A DNA stretch of 64,000 nucleotides from Mytilinidion resinicola (GCF_010093595.1 NW_022985441.1:2095307-2159306), one strand, 5' to 3'; positions 9,297-20,297 are shown, counted from the first letter of the stretch. The notes: a model not told the origin generated them from the sequence alone. A program made the numbers and translations.

Positions 9297-11609
9297 TTAG
9301 ATCTGGCGGTCGTGAGGAGGCCGCCACGGAACACCCAAAATCTCGAAGATCCGCTTCTCACTCTTGCTCTCTATCAATGTACCCTCCGTGATCTTGGCCC
9401 GGTTCTTGCCTCTCATCACATCCTTGAATAAACCGCGCTGGTTTAGTCGCATCCCTTTCTTGCTAGCGAGAAGCCGAATGCTGCGGTTAAACAAGTCGTT
9501 TCCGGTGAAGTAAATCAAGGCAGCGCCCATCTCGTTCCAGGGCACAAGCAGGAAGTCGATACGCCGCCAGAGTGACGAGCCTGGTACGGCGGATGCACCG
9601 TGCCACTTTGACCCATTGTCTTTGTTGGTTGTCGCTAGGCCGACCTTCAAAAACCCTTGCTTCATGAGTTCCGGTACGAGTTCGTCTACGACTGCGTTGC
9701 GGATGTAATCAATAGATCCCTTCGGTATCGTGATGACACAGTCAATATCGCCGCACGTCTTCGCACCACGTCGATAGGAGCCCATAATGGTGACTTCGAA
9801 CAGAGGGTCGATCTTCTGCAACGCTTTCCGGACGATCTGTCCATGAACCTCGACCTCGCTCCGGGGGATCCGGGTCGCGAAATCATCGTAATGTTCAATT
9901 CCGATGAGTTGATTCTTGGTTAGGTGGGCTTTTTCTTTTAGATCGTCCAACGTTCGGTAACCCTGCTGGATCCACTTGTGTGCCTGCGTCAGGCCGACTC
10001 CATAGATGCCCAGGAATAGTCGGAGGTTCTCGTCCAACGAGTCGGTTTTCGTACTCTCGAGACGTCGAAGACCATTTGTCATAGCGATCTCCTCTATCTT
10101 GGCGGCAAGACGTTCCCCAATGCTAGGAAGACGGATGGCTTGCTCTCGCGTCGTGATCCAGTCGGTCTGCTTCTTCAGGGTTGCGACAGCCTTTCGGTAT
10201 GCAAGGGTTCTCCATTGGTCCTGCATCATGTCGTAATATTTCCCCATCTCTTGCAAGGTCTCGATGGTACGCTGGTTGGGGTTCCCGGATGTTCCAGTGC
10301 CATCATTTTTGTCCATGCACTGGAACTTGCTCTGGTTGAACCTCCCGAACTGCACAGGAGACATCTTCCGAATCTTCCTGGGTCGCTCATCCTCAGATTC
10401 GGAGTCAGTTTCGGGCCCTTCGGATGTGGATGGTCGGCTTGGTTTTTCGTCCTCCTCGAAGTCTAGAGGAAGGTGCTCAAAGGCCTTTGCCTGACCCATG
10501 GCAACAGACAACGCGTCAGCATACTCCTTTCCAGAGGAAAGACTGGAATGTGAATCCAGCCTTGGAGAGCTTGAGGATTGCCTATCCGGAGAAGCTGTGC
10601 GCTTAGGTGACTTGGGATTCTCTTGCCGAAAGCTATCTTCAATTCTCGAAGGGCTTCGCTCTTCCCGAACTGCGGCTTTGCCCTTTGACGGCTTTAGCTG
10701 AAGAGACTCCTGAGACTCTAGTGGGAACGAAGAAGACTGCGCAACCGCCGTAGAGGCCTGTGGGACAGGAGCGCCTCTGATCCTGTAAAGCTCATCGTGA
10801 GGATCAAATGGCAGACACTTCAAGTCAAATACGCGCCCCATATACCATTGCCAGTTAGTGACAATAATGTTCGGTGGTATCTGCTTCACGCCGTACTTTT
10901 CTTCGAGATGTTTCAACAGTTCCGCATAGTTGACTGCTTCATCAACAATCACGTACGTGATGTCGTCTCGCCATGTCTTAACCCACGCGCCACCGAGTTC
11001 GATGACTTTATGGATTCGGAGGCGGCGACCTTCATGATAGTCGTTGTTCTGGTAAAAGTATACAATCTGATTTTTCATATACTGTTGGGATTCCGGCCGA
11101 AGCTTGATGATGGCGGGTTTTGGTATCTTGGAACGGCCGAGAGCTCGCGGAACATCCCCAACCTCTTTATACCACTCCGTCTTGGGCGGTATAGGGAGAG
11201 TCGAGGAATGTTGAAGTTTTGGCGGCGCAGCTTTCTTAGGAGCTTGAGACGCAGGTTTCTTTCCTTTATCCGTCTTTTCTACCTGCTTCGGGGCCATGTC
11301 TGAAGCTGAAGACACTCGCTTGATGCCGACGATCTTTGGATAGTCTTCTCGAGCTGCTTTACGCATCTTCGAAGTGACGATCTCAAATTCGTTCCGTCGA
11401 TCGCGTAGTCGATCTGAGTCCGGGCTCTTCCGCGTCGTCGTCGTAGGGCGTTTCGGTTTTACAGGTGGATCCACCAGCGCACGCTCCGCATCCTTAAGCC
11501 CCTCATCCGGGAACCCAGTCTCGTCGTCTTCGACGTCGAGGATGCTGTGGTTCTTGAAGAAGGCGATCTTCTCGGCGATGGACTTGTCGAGGGCTTTGTT
11601 GTCTGGCAT
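9297..11609 (-). CDS. DNA polymerase family X (Pol4/Pol lambda type)
   Basis: Single exon, 770 residues, complete from MPDNKALDK to the TAA at 9297. Domains in order: a basic, low-complexity N terminus (1-170), a BRCT domain (about 180-262, ending NIIVTNWQWYMGRVFDL), a long Ser/Pro linker (280-420), the 8-kDa helix-hairpin-helix region (about 450-550, with LPSIGERLAAKIEEIA and FLGIYGVGLTQAHKW), and the nucleotidyltransferase palm. The palm shows GSYRRG (610-615), the metal-binding pair GDID (D621, D623) and the third aspartate in RRIDFLL (D685), followed by YFTGND. All catalytic residues are present. Family X enzymes with a BRCT domain fill gaps during non-homologous end joining and base excision repair in the nucleus. 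The length is at the upper end for fungal Pol4 because of the linker. Confidence 0.95.
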   Translation of the reverse strand: MPDNKALDKSIAEKIAFFKNHSILDVEDDETGFPDEGLKDAERALVDPPVKPKRPTTTTRKSPDSDRLRDRRNEFEIVTSKMRKAAREDYPKIVGIKRVSSASDMAPKQVEKTDKGKKPASQAPKKAAPPKLQHSSTLPIPPKTEWYKEVGDVPRALGRSKIPKPAIIKLRPESQQYMKNQIVYFYQNNDYHEGRRLRIHKVIELGGAWVKTWRDDITYVIVDEAVNYAELLKHLEEKYGVKQIPPNIIVTNWQWYMGRVFDLKCLPFDPHDELYRIRGAPVPQASTAVAQSSSFPLESQESLQLKPSKGKAAVREERSPSRIEDSFRQENPKSPKRTASPDRQSSSSPRLDSHSSLSSGKEYADALSVAMGQAKAFEHLPLDFEEDEKPSRPSTSEGPETDSESEDERPRKIRKMSPVQFGRFNQSKFQCMDKNDGTGTSGNPNQRTIETLQEMGKYYDMMQDQWRTLAYRKAVATLKKQTDWITTREQAIRLPSIGERLAAKIEEIAMTNGLRRLESTKTDSLDENLRLFLGIYGVGLTQAHKWIQQGYRTLDDLKEKAHLTKNQLIGIEHYDDFATRIPRSEVEVHGQIVRKALQKIDPLFEVTIMGSYRRGAKTCGDIDCVITIPKGSIDYIRNAVVDELVPELMKQGFLKVGLATTNKDNGSKWHGASAVPGSSLWRRIDFLLVPWNEMGAALIYFTGNDLFNRSIRLLASKKGMRLNQRGLFKDVMRGKNRAKITEGTLIESKSEKRIFEILGVPWRPPHDRQI

Positions 11610-12725
11610 GGTGGTGGTGTGGATGTGGATGTGAAAGGACGTGTAAAGAAGTAGAGAAGGCCATGAGCGGATTTATATACGCGAGTAGAAAGCTGTTGGT
11701 GGGTGAATTGAATCAAATGACCAATTCTCTAGCCAGCAGCGACAGGTGAATGGATGTGAGTGGAGGAATGTTTTCGCACAAGAGGCAGCAGTTGCGTTAG
11801 ATGCGCCGGTTCATTTTATCCGGGTCTGCTCTAGCGTCGTTTTCGCTTGTCTAGGAGGTCTCTCCTTCAGCCCTTCAGCCCTACCACGACAAACCTCACC
11901 CCTCTGATCTGGTTCCGACCTCAACCATCTCACCATCATCTGAACACCAAGATGTCCCATCCTTGAGGGTACCGGCCTGCGAGAGGTTTGTCGCCCACGC
12001 CTCCCCATCGAGCAATGCCCCTCCAAAGATGGAGATCTCGGACACAGCCAGGACATGTCCTATGTATATCTGCGAGGCGCGAGCCTGACACTTCTACTTG
12101 TCCCAGAGTTCCATATCTCTCTTATAAAACTGGACCTATGGAAGCAAGAGCACGAAGCGCCTTGAGACGGACAGTCTGCCTCGCCAAGCACATAGCCCAT
12201 GGCCATACGAAGTAACCCGGATTTCTCCTCACCTGAATCGACGCAAGCGCTCGCGCAGCTTGAGCGGGACGCTTGCTCGCACGGTGAAGAGTGCCAGCAA
12301 CGGAATTATATACATTTTTCTAGGAAGGGAGTGATTGTCAAACGGCAATGCTTGCTAATCAGATTGCCGCCGCTTGATCGCAGTGTACATACACTGCCAC
12401 AACTAGTGCCTCCTTCAGGATCAAAATAGGTGCACGGTTCGAGGTTTCCAGGAACTACATGAGCCACCTGAAACGCGCACGCAAGCTAACCAACAAGCAT
12501 AATTCAAAAGATCGGCGACTTCACAGGATTGGTGGCATACCGCATTGCCGCTGTGGGTACGGCCGTTAGGACTTGAGGATGGATCCCCGGGTTCCTACAA
12601 GGCTGACAGCCGTGCTGCTGACGTTTCACAATCTCGTGGGAAACTATCACTACGTTTCCACTTTCAATGAATGTTTTCATTCTCGTGTTTGCCTTCCTTT
12701 TGGCTCTTTTCCAAATTTGCGAACC
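11610..12725. other. Intergenic, no gene seen
   Basis: Upstream of the polymerase gene and before the MITE. Short frames here lack coding character. Near 12465 the minus strand carries a weak match to the AGGTGGC core of the dispersed repeat; I do not count it as a copy. Confidence 0.45.
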
Positions 12726-12733
12726 ATCTGCAA

Positions 12734-13383
12734 GGGGAGGGATATTGGCACACCCCCTAATCACTCCGCGCACACCCCCTTTTTCACTCCACGCAAACCA
12801 CCCCCCCCCCCCCCCCCCTTGGCGCTTCACCACCTTCTAATTGGCTCGGAGCAACGCGGAGCTTCCTCTGGGCATTCACCTTTACGTCTCTCTGCACGTG
12901 ATGCTATACGCGAGGCCGTACGTGAGCTCGTACGTGAGCTTGTACGTGAGCTTGTACGTGAGCTCGTACGTGAGCTCGTACATGAGCTCACATGTAAGCT
13001 TGTACGTGAGCTCGTAAATAAGCTTGTACGTGAGCTCGTACGTAAGGCTATACATAAGGCCATACGAATCGGCATAGCTATACAGCCTCTCCGTTCTACG
13101 GTGCATTCTTTCCAATTCGTGCAGCCGTATATACAGCCGTACGTGAGCTCATATGTAAGGCCACACGAATCGGAAAGAATGCACTGTAAAATAGAGAGGC
13201 TGTATAGCTATGCCGATTTGTATGAGCTCACGTACGGCTAAGTGAATAAGAAAGGCTACACGTGCAAATGCACGTGAGAATAGAGCTCCGGACGAAGCTC
13301 CGAGCCGCTCCAGCCAATCAGAAGATCAAACGAGAGGGGGGGTGTGCGCGGAGTGATTAGGGGGTGTGCCAATATCCCTCCCC
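12734..13383. mobile_element. Foldback MITE with 46-bp terminal inverted repeats and 8-bp target duplication
   Basis: The first 46 bases (12734-12779, beginning GGGGAGGGATATTGGC) are repeated perfectly in reverse complement at 13338-13383. The element is flanked by the direct repeat ATCTGCAA (12726-12733 and 13384-13391), an 8-bp target-site duplication as made by hAT-type transposases. Inside are subterminal inverted segments (ATTGGCT near 12840 and its complement near 13315), a run of 18 C (12801-12818), a 12-bp tandem repeat, and a further inverted repeat of about 45 bp around 13065-13225, so nearly the whole element could fold on itself. It encodes no transposase. The hAT assignment rests only on duplication length. 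Confidence 0.9.
12913..13050. repeat. 12-bp tandem repeat inside the MITE
   Basis: About ten copies of a 12-bp unit close to GTACGTGAGCTY, with some decayed copies (GTACATGAGCTC, GTAAATAAGCTT). The unit contains the palindromes GTAC and GAGCTC, so both strands read similarly, which creates false open frames encoding RELV repeats in both directions. Confidence 0.85.
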
Positions 13384-13391
13384 ATCTGCAA

Positions 13392-14342
13392 AGTTTGATG
13401 TTCCATTAACTATTGCTTGAATCATGTGTTTCCTTTGCACGGCTATAATATGACTATCCTAAGGCGAGTCACTAGCAAGGCAGACTCGCGTGGTATACCA
13501 TTGACCAAAACAAAGACGATATCTGGACAGGATTTCAACCCAGTCGCGACACGTACTTCGGCTGCTGACTTTCCCATTTCTCCTTGGCATTACTCTCGAA
13601 TACGACTTAATTTGGAAAGGTCATGCTGTGCGGACATCACAACGCCATACACTGCCTGGAATCCTGGACGAAGGAAGCTACGATCGTTAGATTTCACATT
13701 CTGCGAGCGAGTATGCTGATGTTGCAAGTGGCTGCGGCTTGGGACGATGAAGCCATTCTGGACCACCTCGTCGCCGACTTGTGTACACAAGTTTGCCATC
13801 GCTTGAAGTGCCTCAATCCGTTCTCTGAAATCCAAATGGGACGAGAATTCATTCTTTTGAGCTACTGGGAAGCTCGTCGGGCCACCTCAGACCATCGCTA
13901 AAGGGTGTACGGCGTGCCCGTCGAAGCAATGCCATGATATTCTCTCCTTGGCAATTTTGAAACATTCATATTTCGTGCCGCAGGGTACCCTTTTCCGCGC
14001 CGTCCGGGAGGAGTATATCTATCCTAGCGCCGAGCGGCCTTTGGCGCATTTGACGCGTCGCTAGTTCCTTCATGATCCGACCAGCAAAGGGCAGAACGAG
14101 CCAGGGTCAACTTGCGACCCTGCCAGTAGCGACCTGTTGTGACTGGTCTACTCTACACACGAGCAGCGTGCCTATTCCTTGCGTGTCCGTCATAGTCTGC
14201 TACCCACTGTTTCCCTTGCGTTGGTAATATTACAGCCATCAAGGCCCTCTCACTTGTTTCCATCCTATTCATCATCTCCGTCTTCATCTGCATCAGCTCT
14301 GGAACTACAACCAGCATTCAGCTCGCATCGCAACACTCAGAA
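13392..14342. other. Intergenic, no gene seen
   Basis: Contains one reverse-orientation copy of the dispersed repeat core (about 13870-13895). A minus-strand frame at 13590-13835 (FRERIEALQAMANLC) is short and unsupported. The last 150 nt are the pyrimidine-rich leader of the GT69 gene. Confidence 0.45.
13870..13895 (-). repeat. Dispersed AGGTGGC repeat, copy (core only)
   Basis: On the minus strand the sequence reads TCTGAGGTGGCCCGACGAGC, nearly identical to the cores at 18537 and 59427. The second conserved block was not found, so only the core is clear. Confidence 0.55.
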
Positions 14343-16072
14343 ATGCGTCCCCCAGTAAGAAGCTCCCGGTTCGACCTAAGCAGTCTTTGGGCCCGATTCT
14401 GGCATGCCTCAAGACGGACAGAGAGCTATAGTCTACTTCGAGACCGATCAACATCTCCTCCACGACGAAGATCACTACGACACAGAAAATTCTGCGGATT
14501 TTTCCTTTGCCTCCTGTACGCTACCCTAGCATTCGCAGTCACCTCCTTTCTTAATGGAATCCTACGACCCTCTTACGTGAGCCCACCCAAGTATCACCGA
14601 CAACTCGCAAGTCAGATCCAGGAGTCCTTGAAGAGCAGTCGTGGTAATAAACACGGTAAAAATGTCTTCATTGCCGCGAACATCGTCAACGAAGACCTCA
14701 TCCGTGGATCTCGGGGCGAGAACCTCCTTCAGCTCGTCGGCATCGTCGGACCAGAGAATGTCTTCGTAAGCATCTATGAAAACGACGCTGGGGACAGGAC
14801 TCGCGATGCACTGATGGATCTCCGGGATAAGCTGCCTTGTGAGTCATTATTTTTCTCGAGACTCGTTAATTAGGAAAAGCCCCGCTGACCCCCTCCCCAG
14901 GCAACACCTCCATCGTTGCCAGTGACCACATGAACCTGAACTCTTTTCCTACTGTCACCATCCCCGCCACCGGCGAAGCACGAACGAAGCGGCTTCTATA
15001 CCTCGCCGAAGTCCGCAACCGCGCTATCCTCCCTCTTCAAAGCGGTCCCTCAATCACCACCTGGGCTGCTTCTCACCCTATTTTCAACAGCGCAGCCAGC
15101 ACCCGCTTCGACCGTGTTCTCTTCCTTAACGACATCTTCAAACCCGTCGACGCTGTCCAACTCCTCTTCTCTACAAACGAGGGGAAGTACGATGCAGCTT
15201 TCGCGATTGACTTTGTGGCGGGGATCACGTTATATGACACATTTGTGATACAGGATACGGAGGGGTACGGAATGGGTCTCCCTTACTACCCATGATTTGC
15301 GCCGTCTGGCAGCTTCACTAGCCGCAACGACGTCCTCTCCCAAACAGACGCTGTTCGTGTCCGCAGCTGCTGGAGTGGCATGGCAGCCTTCGACACTACA
15401 GTCTTCCAGCCGATACCACCTCCCACTATCTCTCCAGCGTCTCAAACATCCGGGCAGTACAAGCAAGACCCTGTGTCAGGTGATACGAAAATTTCCTCCC
15501 TCTCCCTACCCGGCCTCACATTCCACTCCATCACAGAACCTTTCTTTGAAGAAAGCGAATGCTGCCTTCTCTCCGCAGACCTTGAAATCCGGCGAGCCGC
15601 AATCTATAACACCCTTTTCCCCTCGTCATCTCCTCAATCCGACGCCCGGCCACTTTCCACAGGCGTGTTCATCAAACCTTACATCCGCGTTGCTTACTCC
15701 TCCGCCACCTGGGCCTGGCTCCCTACTACACGCCGCTACGAGCGTGCTTTTCAATTCCTACAATACTTGATCTCCAAAATCTTAATGCCAGAATACAACT
15801 ACCGTCGCACACACGCAGCCGGCACAATGGTTGGAGAATGTATCTGGGTGCCTGCGAGCCTTGGTGCGGAGGAAAGGCGCGGGCTATTGAGGAGATGGCG
15901 GGGATCTAATTGGATGAGGGGCACTTTGGAGGTGCAGAGAAGGGTCGCAGACGTGGGCGGCTGGTGCAGGCGGAAAAGAATGTTTGTAATGAAGGGGGAC
16001 TTGAGTGAGGCGAATCAGGATGGGTGGGGGAAGAATTGGGAGGAGGTTGAGCCGCCGGGGAGAAAGGGGTGA
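14343..16072 (+). pseudogene. GT69 alpha-1,3-mannosyltransferase (CMT1/CAP59-like) interrupted by TGA
   Basis: Family GT69 transfers mannose to cell-surface glycans in the Golgi. Exon 1 (14343-14838) has an N-terminal membrane anchor (FCGFFLCLLYATLAFAVTSFL) and the family segment NVFIAANIVNEDLI. A 62-nt intron (14839-14900) leads into exon 2, with VLFLNDIFKPVDAVQLL, DAAFAIDFVAGITLYDTFVIQD, SCWSGMAAFD and FEESECCLLSAD, all typical of GT69. At 15293-15295 an in-frame TGA follows PYYP and precedes FAPSGSFTSR; homologues have an aromatic here, so a Trp codon TGG probably became TGA. The frame is open on both sides (555 codons in all). Alternatives are a 48-nt in-frame intron removing the stop, or a sequencing error. 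Confidence 0.75.
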
Positions 16073-16461
16073 GGGGCAGTAGAGGTGAAGAAAATGGCTC
16101 AACGAGCGTTTGTTTTGTTGGTGATGGTTGATCTTTTTTTCTCCTTCGGTTGTAGAAGTTTGGTGGGATGGGCCTGGCTTTATCTGCGTGCAGATAGTTA
16201 ACGGGAACGAGAGTGTGGTTACAGCACCAAGAACATGAGTTTGGGCACTCCTTGCCACTGCTTGGCGTACCCCGACAGACTTTTAAAACTGTCAATACGA
16301 CGTAAAGGCCAGCGTAGTGGAGATTAGACTGCCTTTTGACGAAGCTCACAGCTGCTAGCTAGGGTACTCCTCACAGTGGTGTCGATCAAGCAAGAATGGA
16401 GCCGAAGCAGTGATATATCTGTGGGCCCAAGCTTATGTACATACACCAGACTCTAATTTTA

Positions 16462-19400
16462 TCACTTCTGCCACGTCGTCCACTCCGCATCCTCACCCCC
16501 CTCATTCCCGGTGCTCCGCATCAGGCTATCAAAGAAGGCCATGTCGACGCCCTGGAACGCCCAGTCTTCTCCGCCCGCGGTCAGCCCGGGGTACTCTCCT
16601 TGTTGCAAGAGCGGATCGGAAAAGCCGTTCTGCAGCTGTTGCGGCGCAACGTTCGGAAGCTCGCCCTGACTCCTTGCATAGGAATCTGGTACTCCTTGTG
16701 CCAGCAACGAACGTGTTTCGACATTGCCATACCCAACATCGACCTGTGCCATGACCTCGGCGTCCGACATTCCACTAGGCCTAGGAAGCCCAGAGTGCCG
16801 CATCTGGAACCCAGCACCGAGCGTCTCCGTGCTAGCCGTACTCGACCTCCCCACCACCGTCGCAGGAGCATGCGGTTTCGGAATCTCCTTACTGACCCCC
16901 TCACGCGCAATCTTGATAATCCCAAAATACGGAATAAGCACACTAACCCCGCCCTCGCCATCCTCCCTCTCCCCCAGCACCTCCCCCCGCCCGGCCTCCT
17001 GCACACTCACCCGCCCCGCCCACCCGTCCTCCGCCGCCCCGTCCTCCGCCGCCTCCCCCTCAATCGCCAGCAACCGCCCCAGCAAGTCCGCGCTCTGCGC
17101 ACTCAGCGCATCCGCATTAACGCGATTCAGCTCCCTCATATTCTCCTGCGCCTGCTCGATCATCGCGCGATCACTCAGATACTGGTGCGCGAGCAGGTTC
17201 TCGGCGGCGGGCGCGGCGGCGGCGCGGCGGCTGTCGAGGTGCGCGAGCAGTAAAGTGAGGGCGGCCATGAGCGCGAGGAAGTCGATGATGCGGCAGCTGA
17301 AGGCGATGCGGTTGACGCGGCGCAGCGTGATGAAGCGCGACAGCACCTCGCGCGAGGCGTTGACGCACGTCAGGCGCGAGTACTCGTACTGGCGGTCGGG
17401 CGCCGCGGCGGGCGAGGAGGTGGGGGAGGAGGAAGAGGAGGAGGAGGAGGAGGAGGAGGCGCGCAGCATGTAGGGGAGGTGGAGTTGGTTGAGAAGGTTG
17501 TAGTGTAGGACTTGCGCGAAGAGGCGCAGGGTGTCCCAGAAGAGGGCTTGCGGGGTGGTGGAGGCGGCTTCGAGGTTTGGGGAGAGCCACCATTTGCTCG
17601 GGAGGCCGCGGGCGGCGCGCTGGAGCTCTAGGTCGAGAGTTCGTGTCACGGCGAGGTCTTGGGAGCTGGGGTTGGATTCGTTGCGCTCGAGGATTCGGGA
17701 GGCGAGGACGCAGTGGATGCGTTCGAGGCGGCCCATGGGGGTTTCGTTTGCGAGCTGAGCGTCGGAGGCTATGCTGCGGTCCAAGGAGCCTTGGGGGAGG
17801 CCTAGCATGAGACAGAGCTGGCGGTCTATAAAAAGGACTCGGAACCACATGATTTGCGGGTGGTATTCCGTCTTGGGGTCAAGCACCTTGAATTGGGCCC
17901 GATTTTCCGAGCGGTTGAGGCCCATCAGCTGTGCAATGCTCATCGCTCGCCGACTCGCTACCCAGCTTCGGCGGAGATTCCCGACGTTCACTTGATACAT
18001 CGTCTCGATCATGACGCACTCCAGGCCTTCGATGCTGCCAAGAAGTTCGTCGTTGGACGTGACGAGGCTGATAGCGAGATCTACTAGTCGTTCCATGATG
18101 GCTCGTGGCGATTCCGACAGGCCTGTTATCTCCTCGTGAAGGCCGGGAGGAATATGCTGTAAGAAGATGGCGAGTTGGAGCATATGCCTCGATATCAAAA
18201 CGGGGTGTACGTTGGGTCCAGGGAAGTCTAGCAAGCTCTCGGGCGGTCTTAAGCCATTCTGATCGAGTGTAGTGTATGGCATAGTCAATACTTCGTAGGC
18301 AAGGGCACAATGCTGACGGCTAGCCTTGAATATCATCTCCATATCTTCCCGGGAAGGCAACGATTCATGCAACAGCCGAGACAGCTTCTCATATTTACCT
18401 GGTGGCACATCGGCAGCTGGGGCACCAGGAAGCTTGCCATTCTCGACAGTGTGATCCTGATGAAAACAGTTAGCATGGATTACAAAAATAAATAGACACA
18501 CGCCTCGTCATTGATCCATGTACACTGTTTTACCACTGCCTGAGGTGGCCCGACAAGCTTACCGATTGTTCCAATCAACATGATTTAAAAATGAAAAATG
18601 CATCGAGGAGCTTCAAGCAGCGGCAGACAGGTGTACACAGATCTACGACGAGTTGTTGTATGAAAGCCCTCAAAAGGGTACATGTGCGCTCAAACTGGCG
18701 CGCAAACACCGATTCGTGTGATACGCCAAAAGAGAAAGAGGCTAGAATGTAAAAGAAAATAGCTATATTAACGGGCTCGAGGACTTGACATAGTTGATTT
18801 TCGAAAATGAATAGGTATGAGAGTCCTCAGGAGCATACACACGCTTTCAAAACGGCGTTCTGACAGCTTCAATTGGTGCGATGAGACCCGCAAGGAGAAG
18901 ATGCAAGACGCAAAAGAAAAGAGCCAAATTCACGGGCTTAATAACATGATATCATGAAGGTTTGAAAATAGACAGGTCAGACAGTCCTCAGAAAACTTCC
19001 AACGCTGTCAAGATAATAATCGCGCAATCCCAAGTGGTGCTATGAGTCCAGAGAGATGAGAATTCCATATCTAAAAACCAGACGCCTGATTCACGGGGCT
19101 GAAAACTTGACATTGCTGCTTTTCGAAAATGAATATGTAGGAGTGACCTCAAGAGGGTACGTATGCTGTCAAAACGACGCCGCAGAGCACTTGGTTTGTA
19201 CCATTCAGTCCAAGAAGAAGAAAGACGCACCTTGGAATATTTGTAGAAGGCTAGGAACCGTAGAGGCTCAGAGTTCGTTGACGCGGGAGTGATAATGCCC
19301 TGGTCAGTCCTACCCTCTCCGCTACCGACTGTCGTGGGTGTTCTACACTCTATACTGGGCGTCGTGGGCGTTCTTCCGTCGGAAGTAGAAGCCCCATTCC

Positions 19401-19785
19401 TCAAAACCCCATGATCCGTCAGGTAGGAGAGCAAGAGGTCCTCGGGGACCTCCTGACTAATGCATTTAGAGCCTCGTCGTCTATCGAGTCTTAGTAGACG
19501 CATTAAGGTTTACAACGAGGGGGAGAATGGGACATCTACTGGATCCTCTTGACGCCAAAGGACTACAGTATGTGTATTCTACTAGGAACCTACGTACCGA
19601 CAGCCGTTGCAGGTGGCATTAGAACTAATGAGCGGGTCGAATATACATTTCATCTTCCGCCGCTTGCACTCCCAGCAGCTGCGGGTTCCTTTCCGGACCT
19701 TCCTCCTTTTCGCATGAGCCTCCGCATCCTCGGCCGAAGCTTGGCGCTGGCGTGATACCGGACGCGACGAAGCTATTGCATCCAT
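16462..19785 (-). CDS. Zn(II)2Cys6 transcription factor
   Basis: Three exons: 19598-19785, 19231-19480 and 16462-18456; 810 residues. Exon 1 plus the start of exon 2 give a canonical binuclear zinc cluster: C37-x2-C40-x6-C47-x11-C59-x2-C62-x6-C69, with the basic run KRRKMK. The last cysteine lies across the first intron (19481-19597), which confirms that splice. Exon 3 carries the helical fungal middle-homology region (QLMGLNRSENRAQF, WFRVLFIDRQLCLMLGLP) and a glutamine/glycine-rich C terminus; a poly-Ser run comes from a GAG/GGA microsatellite near 17427-17459. The second intron (18457-19230) is 774 nt, extraordinary for this genome, and filled with degenerate repeats. The gene is divergent from the MFS exporter at 21096, a common arrangement for a local regulator and its target. 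Confidence 0.9.
18533..18640 (+). repeat. Dispersed AGGTGGC repeat, copy inside the regulator's intron
   Basis: Begins CTGAGGTGGCCCGACAAGCT and about 85 nt later has the second conserved block GACAGGTGTACACAGAT. Both blocks recur in the same order and spacing at 31825-31945 and 59424-59530. Confidence 0.7.
18660..19190 (+). repeat. Degenerate ~160-bp tandem array inside an intron
   Basis: Four decayed copies with matching landmarks: CCTCAAAAGGGTACATG (18668), CCTCAGGAGCATACACAC (18825), CCTCAGAAAACTTCC (18985) and CCTCAAGAGGGTACGTATG (19147), each followed by a CTGTCAAAACG-like word. Spacing is about 160 bp. A second landmark, TTTTCGAAAATGAATA, recurs near 18798 and 19119 with a decayed version between them. 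Confidence 0.7.
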
Positions 19786-19937
19786 GCTTTTAACGGAACT
19801 AGCCTGCCGGCGGAAAGGATTTCACGGGCTGGTAGACACAAGTAAAGTGAAATTGGGAACGTGGGAGGAGGAATGCCGGGTGCGGCGGAGGAAGGGGTCC
19901 TTTTGAGGGCGGGCGAATTGGCGACACACGGCGAATG

Positions 19938-19948
19938 CGGCGGACGAA
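19938..19948 (+). promoter_or_regulatory. Candidate CGG-type site upstream of the regulator
   Basis: CGGCGGACGAA, 153 nt upstream of the regulator's ATG; the identical 11-mer recurs at 20944-20954, 142 nt upstream of the exporter's ATG. CGG triplets are the usual half-sites of Zn2Cys6 proteins. Chance recurrence of an 11-mer in 1.3 kb is not negligible. Confidence 0.25.
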
Positions 19949-19960
19949 AATGCACCTGGC

Positions 19961-20162
19961 AGGCAACACCATCTGAGGTGGCTCAGAGAGCTATCAGCCT
20001 TATCAAAACTATTACTTTGGCAATGCTTGTGGACATGTCAGAGGACCTCAAACAGTACCAGGAAAGCGTACAAAAATACAAAATGAGTGTGTACGTCAAT
20101 GATGGAAAGTTCAAATCAGATCCACGACTTCGTGAACGGCCACCTTTTGTTCAAGGAGGCCT
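19961..20162 (+). repeat. Dispersed AGGTGGC repeat, copy (longer form 1)
   Basis: Starts ATCTGAGGTGGCTCAGAGAG and continues in step with the copy at 20298-20504: ATCAAAAC / GTCAAACC, GGACCTCAAACAGTAC / GGACCTCAATGGGCGC, and the shared ending TTTTTGTTC-like block. The two copies are 337 bp apart. Confidence 0.65.
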
Positions 20163-20297
20163 GTCTTGGCATGGATCTAAACGATGTTTGCTAACCTTGG
20201 AAGATTCGACCGCCGCACCGCTGCTGCTCCATCCTAATGCCAGGGGAACGGGTCAATAGTCAGTACTCCAGCTCCGTTGAACAAAGGGTGGCAGTCC

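Noticed and set aside
12913..13050. CRISPR-like regular repeats
   Set aside because: Units are contiguous 12-mers without spacers, in a eukaryotic MITE.
12573..13241. 222-codon open frame with RELVREL repeats
   Set aside because: It is the translation of the MITE's 12-bp palindromic tandem repeat; the opposite strand gives similar repeats. No coding signal outside the array.
16435..17848. Long antisense frames over the regulator gene (for example 16435-17253 and 17171-17848)
   Set aside because: Pro/Arg/Ser-rich shadows of GC-rich coding sequence; the zinc-cluster regulator explains the locus fully.
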